A stretch of DNA of 64,000 nucleotides from assembly GCF_047730175.1 (NCBI RefSeq), contig NZ_CP159833.1, forward strand, positions 62,001-126,000. Direction: 5' to 3'. This DNA comes from Marifrigoribacter sp047730175 (GTDB lineage Bacteria > Bacteroidota > Bacteroidia > Flavobacteriales > Flavobacteriaceae). Positions 25,884 through 34,247 of this stretch are shown piece after piece. The position numbers were made by a program, and so were the translations under genes. Position 1 is the stretch's first letter; the number at the start of each line of letters is the position of its first letter. The notes under the pieces were generated by a model. It did no database searches, was not told where the DNA came from, and was given only the letters and a program-made list of their open reading frames with translations.

Positions 25884-26723
25884 ATGCTTCGATTATTAAC
25901 TATAGAATTACATAAACTTAAGTACAACAAATCGGCAAAAATAATTTCGATTGTATATTTTTCATTAATATGCTTTACCGCTTTTATTGTCTCCATCGAA
26001 TTTAATTTTGGAGGTGTTAACTTTAGAGTAGCGGACCAAGGAATATTTAACTTTCCTTATGTATGGCATTTCAATTCGTGGATGACTGCTTGGTTAAAGA
26101 TTTTCTTTGCCATTGTAATTGTATCCATTGTCGCCAATGAATACAGTAACAGAACCTTAAAACAAAACTTAATAGATGGTTTAAGTAAAAGAGAATTTCT
26201 AACTTCTAAAGTACTTACCGTACTATTATTTTCTTTTGTTTCAACTATTTTTCTATTTATTATATCTTTAACTCTAGGTTTAATTTTTTCAGATTATAAT
26301 GAATTCTCTATCATTTTTAGTGACTTAGAATATTTATTTGCATACTTTTTAAAACTATTTAGTTTTTTCAGTTTTTGTATGTTCTTAGCTTTTTTAGTCA
26401 AAAAATCTGCTTTTGCCTTAGGATTTTTAGGACTTTGGCAAGTTATTGAAGGACTCATCGCTATTTTATTTCAGTACATAAAAGTAAAAACAGGTACCGA
26501 TTTATTTGAGTCTGTTTATAACTTTCTCCCTTTAAATGCTATGTCAGATTTAATAGAAGAACCTTTTACGAGGTTAGGAGCTGTACAATCTGTTGCAACT
26601 CAATTAGGAGAAGATATTAATTCAAATTATGAAGTTCCTATTTTAAGTATCTTCATCGTTATGGCATGGTCTGCAATATTTATATATGGGTCGTATCGGA
26701 TTTTAAAGAAAAGAGATTTATAA
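25884..26723 (+). CDS. ABC-2 type permease partner
   Basis: 279 residues with about six hydrophobic helices, a basic N-terminus (MLRLLTIELHKLKYNKSAK) and the conserved cytoplasmic loop NEYSNRTLKQNLIDGLSKREFL typical of ABC-2 permeases of the BcrB/NatB kind. It is encoded immediately after its ATPase and almost surely forms an exporter with it. The transported molecule cannot be inferred. Confidence 0.85.
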   Translation: MLRLLTIELHKLKYNKSAKIISIVYFSLICFTAFIVSIEFNFGGVNFRVADQGIFNFPYVWHFNSWMTAWLKIFFAIVIVSIVANEYSNRTLKQNLIDGLSKREFLTSKVLTVLLFSFVSTIFLFIISLTLGLIFSDYNEFSIIFSDLEYLFAYFLKLFSFFSFCMFLAFLVKKSAFALGFLGLWQVIEGLIAILFQYIKVKTGTDLFESVYNFLPLNAMSDLIEEPFTRLGAVQSVATQLGEDINSNYEVPILSIFIVMAWSAIFIYGSYRILKKRDL

Positions 26724-26786
26724 ATGGCTCATCTTCATATTTTAATTTAAAGCTAAATATTACGTATATTGAGCTTAAAAATTGGC

Positions 26787-29207
26787 ATGAACCTCATTAA
26801 AAAGAAAAGTTTATTACTTTTTATTTTATTCCCTTTTTTAATTTATGCTCAAGATGTTTCATTATATCAACAATTTAATGGAAAATACGATTATAAAGCA
26901 TTTGGAAACACCCTCAACATAATAGAAAATACAGGAGGTGAAAATATCTGTGAGATATTACCTGAAAGCAGTGCAGATTTTCAATTAAACACAGACCAAT
27001 CTATCGTAGCTGCCTATTTATATTGGGCTGGAAGCAGTTCTATTAATGACACAGAAGTTTCTTTAAATGGAACATTATTTCAAGCTGAAAGAGAATTCAA
27101 TTATTTATTAAACGGTAACCTTCTCTTTTTTGCTGCATTTGTAGATATAACAGATTATCTAACAACCAATGGAAATGGCACTTATACTTTTTCAGGCCTA
27201 GACATTGATGTTACTCCATATTGTTCCAATACAACTAATTTTGGAGGTTGGGCAGTCACCGTTATTTATGAAGATAATTCACTTCCTTTAAATCAAGTAA
27301 ATGTATTTGATGGTTTAGAAAGTGTTTCTGCTTTTAATAATACCATAACAATTACACTCGAAAATTTATTTGTACTCGATAATATTGGTGCCAAAATTGG
27401 ATTCGTTGCTTGGGAAGGTGATCAGTCTCTATCTAATGGAGAAACACTTCAAATAAATGGAAATTTAATTAGCAACCCTCCTTTAAACCCAGAAGACAAT
27501 GCTTTTAACAGTTCAAATAGTTATACTGGTTCTAATACCATGTATAATATGGATATCGATTTTTACAGTATTGAAAATAACATTAACCAAGGAGATACCT
27601 CTGCAACAGTTACCTTAACATCCTTACAAGATTTTGTAATGATCAACAATATAATTACAGTTTTAAATAATGAATTACCAGACGCAACAATTGAAATAGA
27701 TACTATAGATGGAGGATCTGAATGTGGAGATAGAGAAATTGAGGTAGATTACACGGTGTATAATTTAAATAGCACCTCTTTTTTACCAGTGAATACCCCT
27801 ATCGCATTTTATGCTAATAATACGCTGATTGGTCAATCTCAAACTACCGTAGACTTACAAATCGGTGAATCTGAAAGTGGAACAATTCTTCTTTCCATTC
27901 CGCAAGGAATCCCTACTCCACTAATTTTAATAGCTTCAGTAGATGACCAAGGAAATGGTATTGGTATCGTAAATGAATTAAATGAAGATAATAACCAATT
28001 TAGTATTGAACATGCAATTATTGATTCACCCATAATTCCTGAATTATTTGATTTGGAAAAATGTGATGTATTTGGAGTTGAATTGTTCAATTTAAATGAA
28101 GCAACTACACTCATCGATCAATTATATACTATAAGTTATCATGTTTCTGAAACGGACGCTGAAAATAATATCAATCCAATTACTAACATAGGTGAGTATC
28201 AAAACACAAGCAATCTAGAAACTATATATATCCGTGTTTCAAATGAAAATTGTTTTGTAATTGATTCTTTTCAAATAGAACTAATCATATGTTTTTTACC
28301 TGATGCAACCATTGAAATAAACAATAACCTGAATGCATGTAGGTTAAGAGATTTAATTGTTGATTATACCGTTTATAATACATTAGGCACGGTTTTATTA
28401 CCTGCTGAAACAAATATTTCATTTTATATCAATGGCGTTTTAATAACACAATCTGAAACTATAAATGATATTCCTACGGGTGGTAGCGAAAACAATACCA
28501 TCGATATTTTCTTGCAAAATGGAACTTCCGATGTCTTTAATTTATTAGTTAGAGTAGACGATAATGGTACAGGAGTTGGTGCAATACTTGAACTAAACGA
28601 CTTTAATAATGATTTTAATAGTACCGTAACATTTGGTAGCATACCTCCTATAAATGAATTACCAGATCTATTACTTTGTAATGAAGGGTTTGATGTTGCA
28701 ACATTCAATTTAACAGAACAAAATGATTTAATTTCTTTAAATGAAGATGATATCATTACCTATTATGAAACGGAAAAAGATGCAATTATCAATACTAATG
28801 CAATTGAAGATCCTACTCAGTTTCAAAACAATAGTAATCCTCAAATCATTTATATACGATTAGAAAACGAAATATGCTTTATAACCTCTAACTTCTCTAT
28901 AGAAACAGAGTATTGTGATCCTATAATTTACGATGCAACCTCTCCAAATGCTGACGGACTTAATGATTTATTTATTATTGAAAATTTAATAAATGTATAT
29001 ATAAATTTTGAATTAAGTATTTATAGTCGCCATGGAAATATAATTTACCAAGGAGGAAATGATGAAGGCTTATGGGATAGTATTTCGAATAGAGGTCTAC
29101 TATTTCAAGGAAATATAGTACCGGTTGGAACTTATTATTATGTGCTTATACTAAATGATTCTCGCTACCCCGAACCATTTACTGGCTATGTATATGTAAA
29201 TTATTAG
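26787..29207 (+). CDS. secreted repeat protein with T9SS type B sorting domain
   Basis: 806 residues from ATG 26787, chosen because MNLIKKKSLLLFILFPFLIYA is a signal peptide; an in-frame TTG 18 bases upstream lacks support. Residues about 20-298 form an adhesin-like beta domain. Two tandem units of about 207 residues then follow (starting at residues 299 and 506), each with a CARDB-like half (DATIEI...VDYTVYN) and a second half ending in YIRVSNENCFV or YIRLENEICFI. The last ~90 residues (SPNADGLNDLFIIENL ... GTYYYVLIL) are the gliding motility-associated C-terminal domain, which directs type IX secretion. It is probably a surface or extracellular protein. Confidence 0.88.
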   Translation: MNLIKKKSLLLFILFPFLIYAQDVSLYQQFNGKYDYKAFGNTLNIIENTGGENICEILPESSADFQLNTDQSIVAAYLYWAGSSSINDTEVSLNGTLFQAEREFNYLLNGNLLFFAAFVDITDYLTTNGNGTYTFSGLDIDVTPYCSNTTNFGGWAVTVIYEDNSLPLNQVNVFDGLESVSAFNNTITITLENLFVLDNIGAKIGFVAWEGDQSLSNGETLQINGNLISNPPLNPEDNAFNSSNSYTGSNTMYNMDIDFYSIENNINQGDTSATVTLTSLQDFVMINNIITVLNNELPDATIEIDTIDGGSECGDREIEVDYTVYNLNSTSFLPVNTPIAFYANNTLIGQSQTTVDLQIGESESGTILLSIPQGIPTPLILIASVDDQGNGIGIVNELNEDNNQFSIEHAIIDSPIIPELFDLEKCDVFGVELFNLNEATTLIDQLYTISYHVSETDAENNINPITNIGEYQNTSNLETIYIRVSNENCFVIDSFQIELIICFLPDATIEINNNLNACRLRDLIVDYTVYNTLGTVLLPAETNISFYINGVLITQSETINDIPTGGSENNTIDIFLQNGTSDVFNLLVRVDDNGTGVGAILELNDFNNDFNSTVTFGSIPPINELPDLLLCNEGFDVATFNLTEQNDLISLNEDDIITYYETEKDAIINTNAIEDPTQFQNNSNPQIIYIRLENEICFITSNFSIETEYCDPIIYDATSPNADGLNDLFIIENLINVYINFELSIYSRHGNIIYQGGNDEGLWDSISNRGLLFQGNIVPVGTYYYVLILNDSRYPEPFTGYVYVNY

Positions 29208-29284
29208 AAGAAAACATTTAAATTTTACAATAAATTACTTGACAAAAAGTTATATTTTTACTGAAATTAATTAAAACCATACAC

Positions 29285-30835
29285 TTGAAGTATATATATA
29301 GTCTGGCGCTTTTATCTTGCCTAGTTTTTTGGAGCTCATGTAGAAATGATTTTGAAAGCTCACCAAATACAGGAAACCTATCGTTTTCACAAGACACCGT
29401 ATATTTAGACACTGTTTTTACTAACATTGGTTCTAGTACAAGAAATATTAAAGTGTACAATAGAAGTGACGATGATATTATTATTCCCACCATACGTTTA
29501 GAAAAAGGAGAATCTTCTGAATACAGATTAAATGTTGATGGTTTACCAGGTAAATCATTTGAAAACATTCAAATACTTGCTAAGGATAGTATTTTCGTTT
29601 TTATAGAAACAACTATAAATATTGACGATTTTCCAAATCCTACTTTTGATTTTTTATACGAAGACAAAATACTTTTTGACACCGGAGGTAATCAACAAGA
29701 TGTAGATCTTGTCACTTTAGTACAAGACGCGATATTTTTATTCCCACAACGATTTGATGACGGAACAATTGAAACACTTAATTTAGGTCAAGATCCTAAC
29801 GACCCAGAAAACGATATTTTAATTGAAGGCTTTATTTTAGAAGACAGTGAACTAACATTTACCAATGAAAAACCATATGTAATATATGGCTATGCAGCTG
29901 TAGCAAATGGTAAAACCATTAACTTTCAACCTGGATCAAGAGTACATTTTCATGAAAACAGTGGTATTTTAGTAGCTGCGCAAGCGACTCTAAAATCATT
30001 GGGTTTACCAAGTTCAGATCCTGAGTTATTAGAAAATCAAATTATTTTTGAAGGCGATAGATTAGAACCAAGTTTTTCTGAAATACCAGGGCAATGGGGT
30101 GCTTTATGGCTAACGGGAGGAAGTACAAATCATGAATTTGAATATACTACCATAAAAAATAGCAGTGTAGGTATTTTAATGGATGGACTCGATGGTACTC
30201 AATCCTTATCACTTAAAAATGTACAGATATACAACAACTCTAATTATGGTTTATTAGCTAGAAATAGTTTTGTTAGAGGTGAAAATGTAGTTATAAATAA
30301 TAGTGGCCAATCCTCATTAGCATGTTCTTTTGGAGGAGACTATGAATTTAATCATAGTACGTTTACAAATTACTGGACCAACGGATTTAGAGTATTTCCA
30401 ACGGTACAAATCGATAACTTTATTCAAACAGGTGAAACAACGTTTGAAGTAAACCCAATGAGTGCAATATTTAATAATTGTATTATCTACGGAAATGAAA
30501 GAAGAGAGTTTAATATTTTTGAAAATACGGATGAAGCTTTCGTATTTAGTTTTAATAATTGCTTGCTAAAATTTGAAGATGTATCAGGTGATTTTGAAGA
30601 AGATGAAAACTATAACTTTGAAGGCCCTTTTTATCAAGGAACCGTACTAAATGCAGATCCAATGTTCTTTAATACTTCATTAAATGATTTTAATATTGAA
30701 ACTGGTACATCTGGTGCAGATGGAATTGGTGATATACTTATAAGTAATCAAGTTCCGTTTGACATTAATGGATCTTCACGAAGTAGTTTACCTGATGCAG
30801 GAGCTTATGAAAGTGTTACCTTTCCTGAAGATTAA
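29285..30835 (+). CDS. right-handed beta-helix lipoprotein
   Basis: 516 residues from TTG 29285, giving a lipoprotein signal with lipid Cys19 (SCLVFWSSC). The first ~150 residues are beta-rich (GNLSFSQDTVYLDTVF). The rest shows short repeated beta turns (NVQIYNNSNYGLLARNSFV, FNNCIIYGNERREFN) of a parallel beta-helix and ends in LPDAGAYES, the signature seen at the end of choice-of-anchor Q beta-helix proteins. It is probably outer-membrane anchored. The preceding T9SS type B gene ends 77 bases upstream and may be cotranscribed. No catalytic residues for a polysaccharide lyase are evident. Confidence 0.8.
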   Translation: MKYIYSLALLSCLVFWSSCRNDFESSPNTGNLSFSQDTVYLDTVFTNIGSSTRNIKVYNRSDDDIIIPTIRLEKGESSEYRLNVDGLPGKSFENIQILAKDSIFVFIETTINIDDFPNPTFDFLYEDKILFDTGGNQQDVDLVTLVQDAIFLFPQRFDDGTIETLNLGQDPNDPENDILIEGFILEDSELTFTNEKPYVIYGYAAVANGKTINFQPGSRVHFHENSGILVAAQATLKSLGLPSSDPELLENQIIFEGDRLEPSFSEIPGQWGALWLTGGSTNHEFEYTTIKNSSVGILMDGLDGTQSLSLKNVQIYNNSNYGLLARNSFVRGENVVINNSGQSSLACSFGGDYEFNHSTFTNYWTNGFRVFPTVQIDNFIQTGETTFEVNPMSAIFNNCIIYGNERREFNIFENTDEAFVFSFNNCLLKFEDVSGDFEEDENYNFEGPFYQGTVLNADPMFFNTSLNDFNIETGTSGADGIGDILISNQVPFDINGSSRSSLPDAGAYESVTFPED

Positions 30836-30856
30836 AAAAACTTAAATAGATTGTAT

Positions 30857-30890
30857 AAAAAAAGCTTATCATATCTGATAAGCTTTTTTG
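30857..30890. terminator. bidirectional terminator between beta-helix lipoprotein and csp
   Basis: AAAAGCTTATCA-TATC-TGATAAGCTTTT, a 12-bp perfect stem followed by T on the plus strand and by A/T-rich sequence on the minus side. Confidence 0.9.
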
Positions 30891-30913
30891 TTTCAAAAAA
30901 TTTAAAAGTACTA

Positions 30914-31105
30914 TTATAGAACTTTAACGTTTACCGCGTTTAAACCTTTGTTACCTTCTTTTAATTCAAATTCTACATTATCACCTTCTCTAACCTCATC
31001 GATTAAACCTGAAATGTGTACAAAATGATCTTTCTCTACTCCTTCTTCTGTAATAAAACCGAAACCTTTAGTGTCGTTGAAGAATTTTACTGTTCCTTTA
31101 CTCAT
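30914..31105 (-). CDS. cold-shock domain protein
   Basis: 63-residue single OB-fold protein of the CspA family. RNP1 is KGFGFI (13-18) and RNP2 DHFVHI (26-31); the opening SKGTVKFFNDTKGFGFI is canonical. It binds single-stranded RNA or DNA and melts RNA secondary structure. The family is often autoregulated through long leaders. Here the 280 bases upstream contain no gene, and a perfect inverted repeat lies directly upstream of a -7-like box. Confidence 0.96.
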   Translation of the reverse strand: MSKGTVKFFNDTKGFGFITEEGVEKDHFVHISGLIDEVREGDNVEFELKEGNKGLNAVNVKVL

Positions 31106-31132
31106 TATAATATTTTAAAAATTTATTAGCGG

Positions 31133-31159
31133 TAAAATTACGACTTATTTATTAAGTCG
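31133..31159 (-). promoter_or_regulatory. palindrome abutting the csp -7-like box
   Basis: On the minus strand CGACTTA-ATAAA-TAAGTCG (7-bp perfect arms, 31141-31159) is followed with no gap by TAATTTTA (31133-31140), one mismatch from TAnnTTTG. The same AAGTCG-TAATTTT junction precedes the DUF2911 gene. This placement suits an operator. The rest of the 31106-31386 gap shows no gene. Confidence 0.45.
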
Positions 31160-31386
31160 ATAGTTTTTTTGTATATTTTTTGAAAAATCAAATAAATCAT
31201 TAATGATATTGTGTAAGAAAATACTTTAACAGTAATTTTTTTTATAAATGGGGAGTCATAAAAGCTACTACCATGCCCTATCATTAATAGATAGTTTCCT
31301 CACTGAAGCATGAAAGATATTTTAACATACATAATTTATTTTAATCGAAATAAGAATAAATTTTTAAAAAAGTTTACCTTCGTTTA

Positions 31387-32151
31387 ATGATTAAAATGGT
31401 TTTAATTGGCACTGGAAATGTTGCTAATCATCTTTATAAAGCTTTTGAAGCCACAAAGGATGTCTCTATTATTCAAGTATTTGGTAGAAGTAATAAATCA
31501 TTAAAATCGTTTTCAAAAAATACAGAAACTTGTTCTTCCATATCAGAATTGAAAGATGCTGATGTATATATTATTGCTATTTCAGATGACGCAATAACTT
31601 CATTTACCCAAAAACTACCTTTTAAAAATAGATTAGTAGTTCATACATCAGGTACTGTTGCTATGAATGTTCTTTCAGAAAAAAATAGAAAAGGTGTTTT
31701 TTACCCATTACAGACATTTACTAAAGATAGAGAAATCAGCTTTAGCCAAATACCAATTTGTATTGAAAGTGAGGAAGCATCAGATTTACAAATCTTACAT
31801 AACATTGGTAAAGCTATTTCAAAAAAAGTAGTTGAAATCAATTCAGAAGAAAGAAAAAAATTGCACGTTTCAGCAGTTATCGTAAATAATTTTGTGAATC
31901 ATTTATACTACATTGGAAGTGATTTATTAGAAAAAAATAATTTATCCTTCGATTTACTGAAACCTCTTATCTTTGAAACTGCATTAAAACTGGAATCACA
32001 TGAGCCCAAAGAAGCTCAAACAGGTCCTGCAAAGCGCAATGATAAGAAAACGATTGAAAATCACCTTAATCAACTGAATAACAATGCATTTAAAGAACTT
32101 TACATTCAACTTACAAAATCAATTATAGATAGCCATGGAGAAAAATTATAA
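31387..32151 (+). CDS. Rossmann-like / DUF2520 domain oxidoreductase-like protein
   Basis: 254 residues. An N-terminal Rossmann fold (MVLIGTGNVANHLYKAFE, GxGxxA/G class) is followed by a helical DUF2520 domain with NFVNHLYYIGSDLL and the conserved AQTGPAKRNDKKTI. It resembles ProC and ketopantoate reductase relatives, but the substrate is unknown. It heads a tight four-gene run with kdsC (17-base overlap), a UbiA prenyltransferase and maf. TACCTTCG (one mismatch from the -7 consensus) ends just 4 bases before the ATG, so the mRNA may be nearly leaderless. Confidence 0.85.
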   Translation: MIKMVLIGTGNVANHLYKAFEATKDVSIIQVFGRSNKSLKSFSKNTETCSSISELKDADVYIIAISDDAITSFTQKLPFKNRLVVHTSGTVAMNVLSEKNRKGVFYPLQTFTKDREISFSQIPICIESEEASDLQILHNIGKAISKKVVEINSEERKKLHVSAVIVNNFVNHLYYIGSDLLEKNNLSFDLLKPLIFETALKLESHEPKEAQTGPAKRNDKKTIENHLNQLNNNAFKELYIQLTKSIIDSHGEKL

Positions 32152-32662
32152 AGAATATTTACAAGATATAACTACCTTAATTTTCGATGTTGATGGTGTT
32201 TTAACAGATGGTACAATTACCATTACAACGCAAGGCGAAATGTTTCGCACCATGCATACCAAAGACGGTTATGCTCTAAAGGCTGCTTTCGAACAAGGCC
32301 TTAAGGTGTGTATTATTTCTGGAGGAACCAATGAAGGTGTACGATTACGCTTAAAGGGTTTAGGCTTAACCGATGTTTTTTTAGGAGCTCATAATAAAAC
32401 TGAAATTATGAGTGAATATCTAAAAAAGAACAACACCTCAAATGAACAAGTGCTTTATATGGGAGATGATATTCCCGATTTGTATGTGATGCAAGATGTT
32501 GGTTTACCATGTTGTCCTCAAGATGCAGTAGCAGAAATAAAAGCTGTTTCAAAATACGTGTCACATAAAAAAGGGGGAAAAGGATGTGTTCGAGATGTAA
32601 TTGAACAAGTAATGAAAGTACAAGGGAAATGGCTAAAATCTGTTGATGCTAAATATGATTAG
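32135..32662 (+). CDS. kdsC: 3-deoxy-D-manno-octulosonate 8-phosphate phosphatase
   Basis: 175-residue HAD-superfamily enzyme of the C0 type. Nucleophile motif FDVDGVLTDG (Asp18, Asp20), motif II at VCIISGG, and motif III YMGDDIPDL are present. KdsC hydrolyses Kdo-8-phosphate to Kdo, the step before CMP-Kdo activation for LPS. The tetrameric family has this length. Its start lies inside the end of the DUF2520 gene, indicating translational coupling. KdsD, the pathway's first enzyme, is 9 kb upstream. Confidence 0.93.
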   Translation: MEKNYKEYLQDITTLIFDVDGVLTDGTITITTQGEMFRTMHTKDGYALKAAFEQGLKVCIISGGTNEGVRLRLKGLGLTDVFLGAHNKTEIMSEYLKKNNTSNEQVLYMGDDIPDLYVMQDVGLPCCPQDAVAEIKAVSKYVSHKKGGKGCVRDVIEQVMKVQGKWLKSVDAKYD

Positions 32663-32671
32663 TAATAGAGT

Positions 32672-33586
32672 ATGGCTTTTTTAAAACTTATCAGAATTCA
32701 AAATTTATTATTAATTGCATGTATGCAATATTTGGTGAAGTATAGTTTATTTCACCCTTTTGGAGTTAGCACTACATTAAGTAACTTCGAATTTATTTTA
32801 TTAGTTATTGCTACCGTTTGTATCGCTGCAGGGGGCAATATAATTAATGATATAAATGATGTGTCGATAGATCTAATCAACAAACCTCATAAAGTATTCG
32901 TTGGTAAAAGTATTTCAGAAAAAATTGCCCATACATTATATCTCATCTTAACAATAATAGGAGTTGGTCTTGGTTTTTACCTTTCAAATAGTTTAGGGAA
33001 ACCTGGTTTTGCAGCTATTTTTATTATCATTTCTGCATTACTATATATATACGCAACCTATTTAAAATCTATCTTACTTATAGGAAACATTGTTATTTCA
33101 TTTTTAGTTTCTTTAAGCATTATTATTGTTGCCTTATTTGATTTAATGCCCTCAACAACACTAAGTAATCAATCCATGCAATCTATTGTTTTCAGAATTG
33201 TTTTAGAATATGCATTCTTTGCTTTTTTAATCAATTTTATAAGAGAAATTGTAAAAGATATTCAAGACATTGATGGAGATAAAAATGGAGATATCAACTC
33301 ATTACCTATAACTATTGGCAGAAAAAGAGCAGGATTTATTGTTTTTGGATTAGGGATATTAACTGTCTTAATCGTACTATTATATATGTATACGCATTTA
33401 TATAATATACAATTAGCAATGCTATATTTTTTATTTTTTATTGTGGCGCCTCTACTCTATTTCTGTATAAAATCATGGACGGCTGAAACTAAAAAAGAAC
33501 TGGCTTTTTTATCTGGTCTTTTAAAATTAATTATGTTCTTTGGAATCTGTTCAATACTATTATATAAATACGTAATTATAAATTAA
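32672..33586 (+). CDS. UbiA-family prenyltransferase (geranylgeranylglycerol-phosphate geranylgeranyltransferase-like)
   Basis: 304 residues with about eight or nine hydrophobic helices. The first Asp-rich motif NIINDINDVSIDLINKP and the second REIVKDIQDIDGDKNGDI bind prenyl diphosphate through Mg2+. Bacteroidota members are often annotated as archaeal-type lipid transferases, but their real acceptor is unproven; menaquinone-like or other aromatic prenylation remains possible. It overlaps the next gene by one base (TAATG) in the DUF2520-kdsC-UbiA-maf operon. Confidence 0.85.
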   Translation: MAFLKLIRIQNLLLIACMQYLVKYSLFHPFGVSTTLSNFEFILLVIATVCIAAGGNIINDINDVSIDLINKPHKVFVGKSISEKIAHTLYLILTIIGVGLGFYLSNSLGKPGFAAIFIIISALLYIYATYLKSILLIGNIVISFLVSLSIIIVALFDLMPSTTLSNQSMQSIVFRIVLEYAFFAFLINFIREIVKDIQDIDGDKNGDINSLPITIGRKRAGFIVFGLGILTVLIVLLYMYTHLYNIQLAMLYFLFFIVAPLLYFCIKSWTAETKKELAFLSGLLKLIMFFGICSILLYKYVIIN

Positions 33587-34170
33587 TGCTTTCAGAAAAA
33601 TTAAAAAAGTATTCAATCATTCTAGCTTCTGGTTCACCAAGAAGGCAAAAATTTTTTAAAGAACTGGCTATTGATTTCACTATCGATGTTAGAGAAGTAG
33701 ATGAAAAATATCCTTCACACCTTAAAGCTTCAGAAATTACAGATTACCTTTCCGTATTAAAATCTAAGGCTTTTAAAAATTTATCTGAAAAAGAAATCGT
33801 GATTACAAGTGATACCATTGTTTGGCATAAGGATAAAGCGCTTGAAAAACCGAAAGATGCAACGGAAGCTAAAAAAATGTTAGCTTCATTAAGTGGATCT
33901 ATGCATGAGGTTTATACCTCTGTTTGTTTTACTAGTAATAATTTTCAGAACGTTGTAAATGATGTAACAAAGGTTTGGTTTAAAGAAATAACTGAAAATG
34001 AAATAGAGTACTATATTTCAAAATATCAACCTTTTGATAAAGCAGGAAGTTATGGTATTCAAGAATGGCTAGGATATATTGCAATTCAGAGAATTGAAGG
34101 TTCTTTTTTCAATGTGATGGGGCTTCCAACTCATTTAGTATATAAATCTCTAATGGAGATTACAGCTTAA
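33586..34170 (+). CDS. maf: Maf-like nucleoside triphosphate pyrophosphatase
   Basis: 194 residues. The Maf signature ILASGSPRRQKFFKEL opens the protein; VITSDTIVWHKDKALEKP and FDKAGSYGIQEW carry the catalytic acidic and conserved residues. Maf/YhdE proteins hydrolyse noncanonical or canonical NTPs such as dTTP, UTP or m7GTP to monophosphates, with roles in nucleotide pool cleaning and division control. It is the last gene of the operon. Confidence 0.93.
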   Translation: MLSEKLKKYSIILASGSPRRQKFFKELAIDFTIDVREVDEKYPSHLKASEITDYLSVLKSKAFKNLSEKEIVITSDTIVWHKDKALEKPKDATEAKKMLASLSGSMHEVYTSVCFTSNNFQNVVNDVTKVWFKEITENEIEYYISKYQPFDKAGSYGIQEWLGYIAIQRIEGSFFNVMGLPTHLVYKSLMEITA

Positions 34171-34215
34171 AAGTTAAAAATACCCTAAACCATTTTCGCA
34201 CTTTTTGAAAAAAGG

Positions 34216-34223
34216 TATCTTTG
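34216..34223 (+). promoter_or_regulatory. -7 box of the PIG-L deacetylase operon
   Basis: TATCTTTG, an exact TAnnTTTG match, 24 bases upstream of ATG 34248. A TTT lies at the N19 -33 position. The box overlaps an upstream in-frame TTG (34221), disfavouring that as a start. Confidence 0.55.
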
Positions 34224-34247
34224 AGAAACACCAATCAAAACAATTAT

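Noticed and set aside
24979..26723. ABC ATPase and permease as GldA plus partner
   Set aside because: The ATPase has BcrA-like features and its own dedicated permease; gldF and gldG are 15 kb away and the sequence lacks GldA-like hallmarks.
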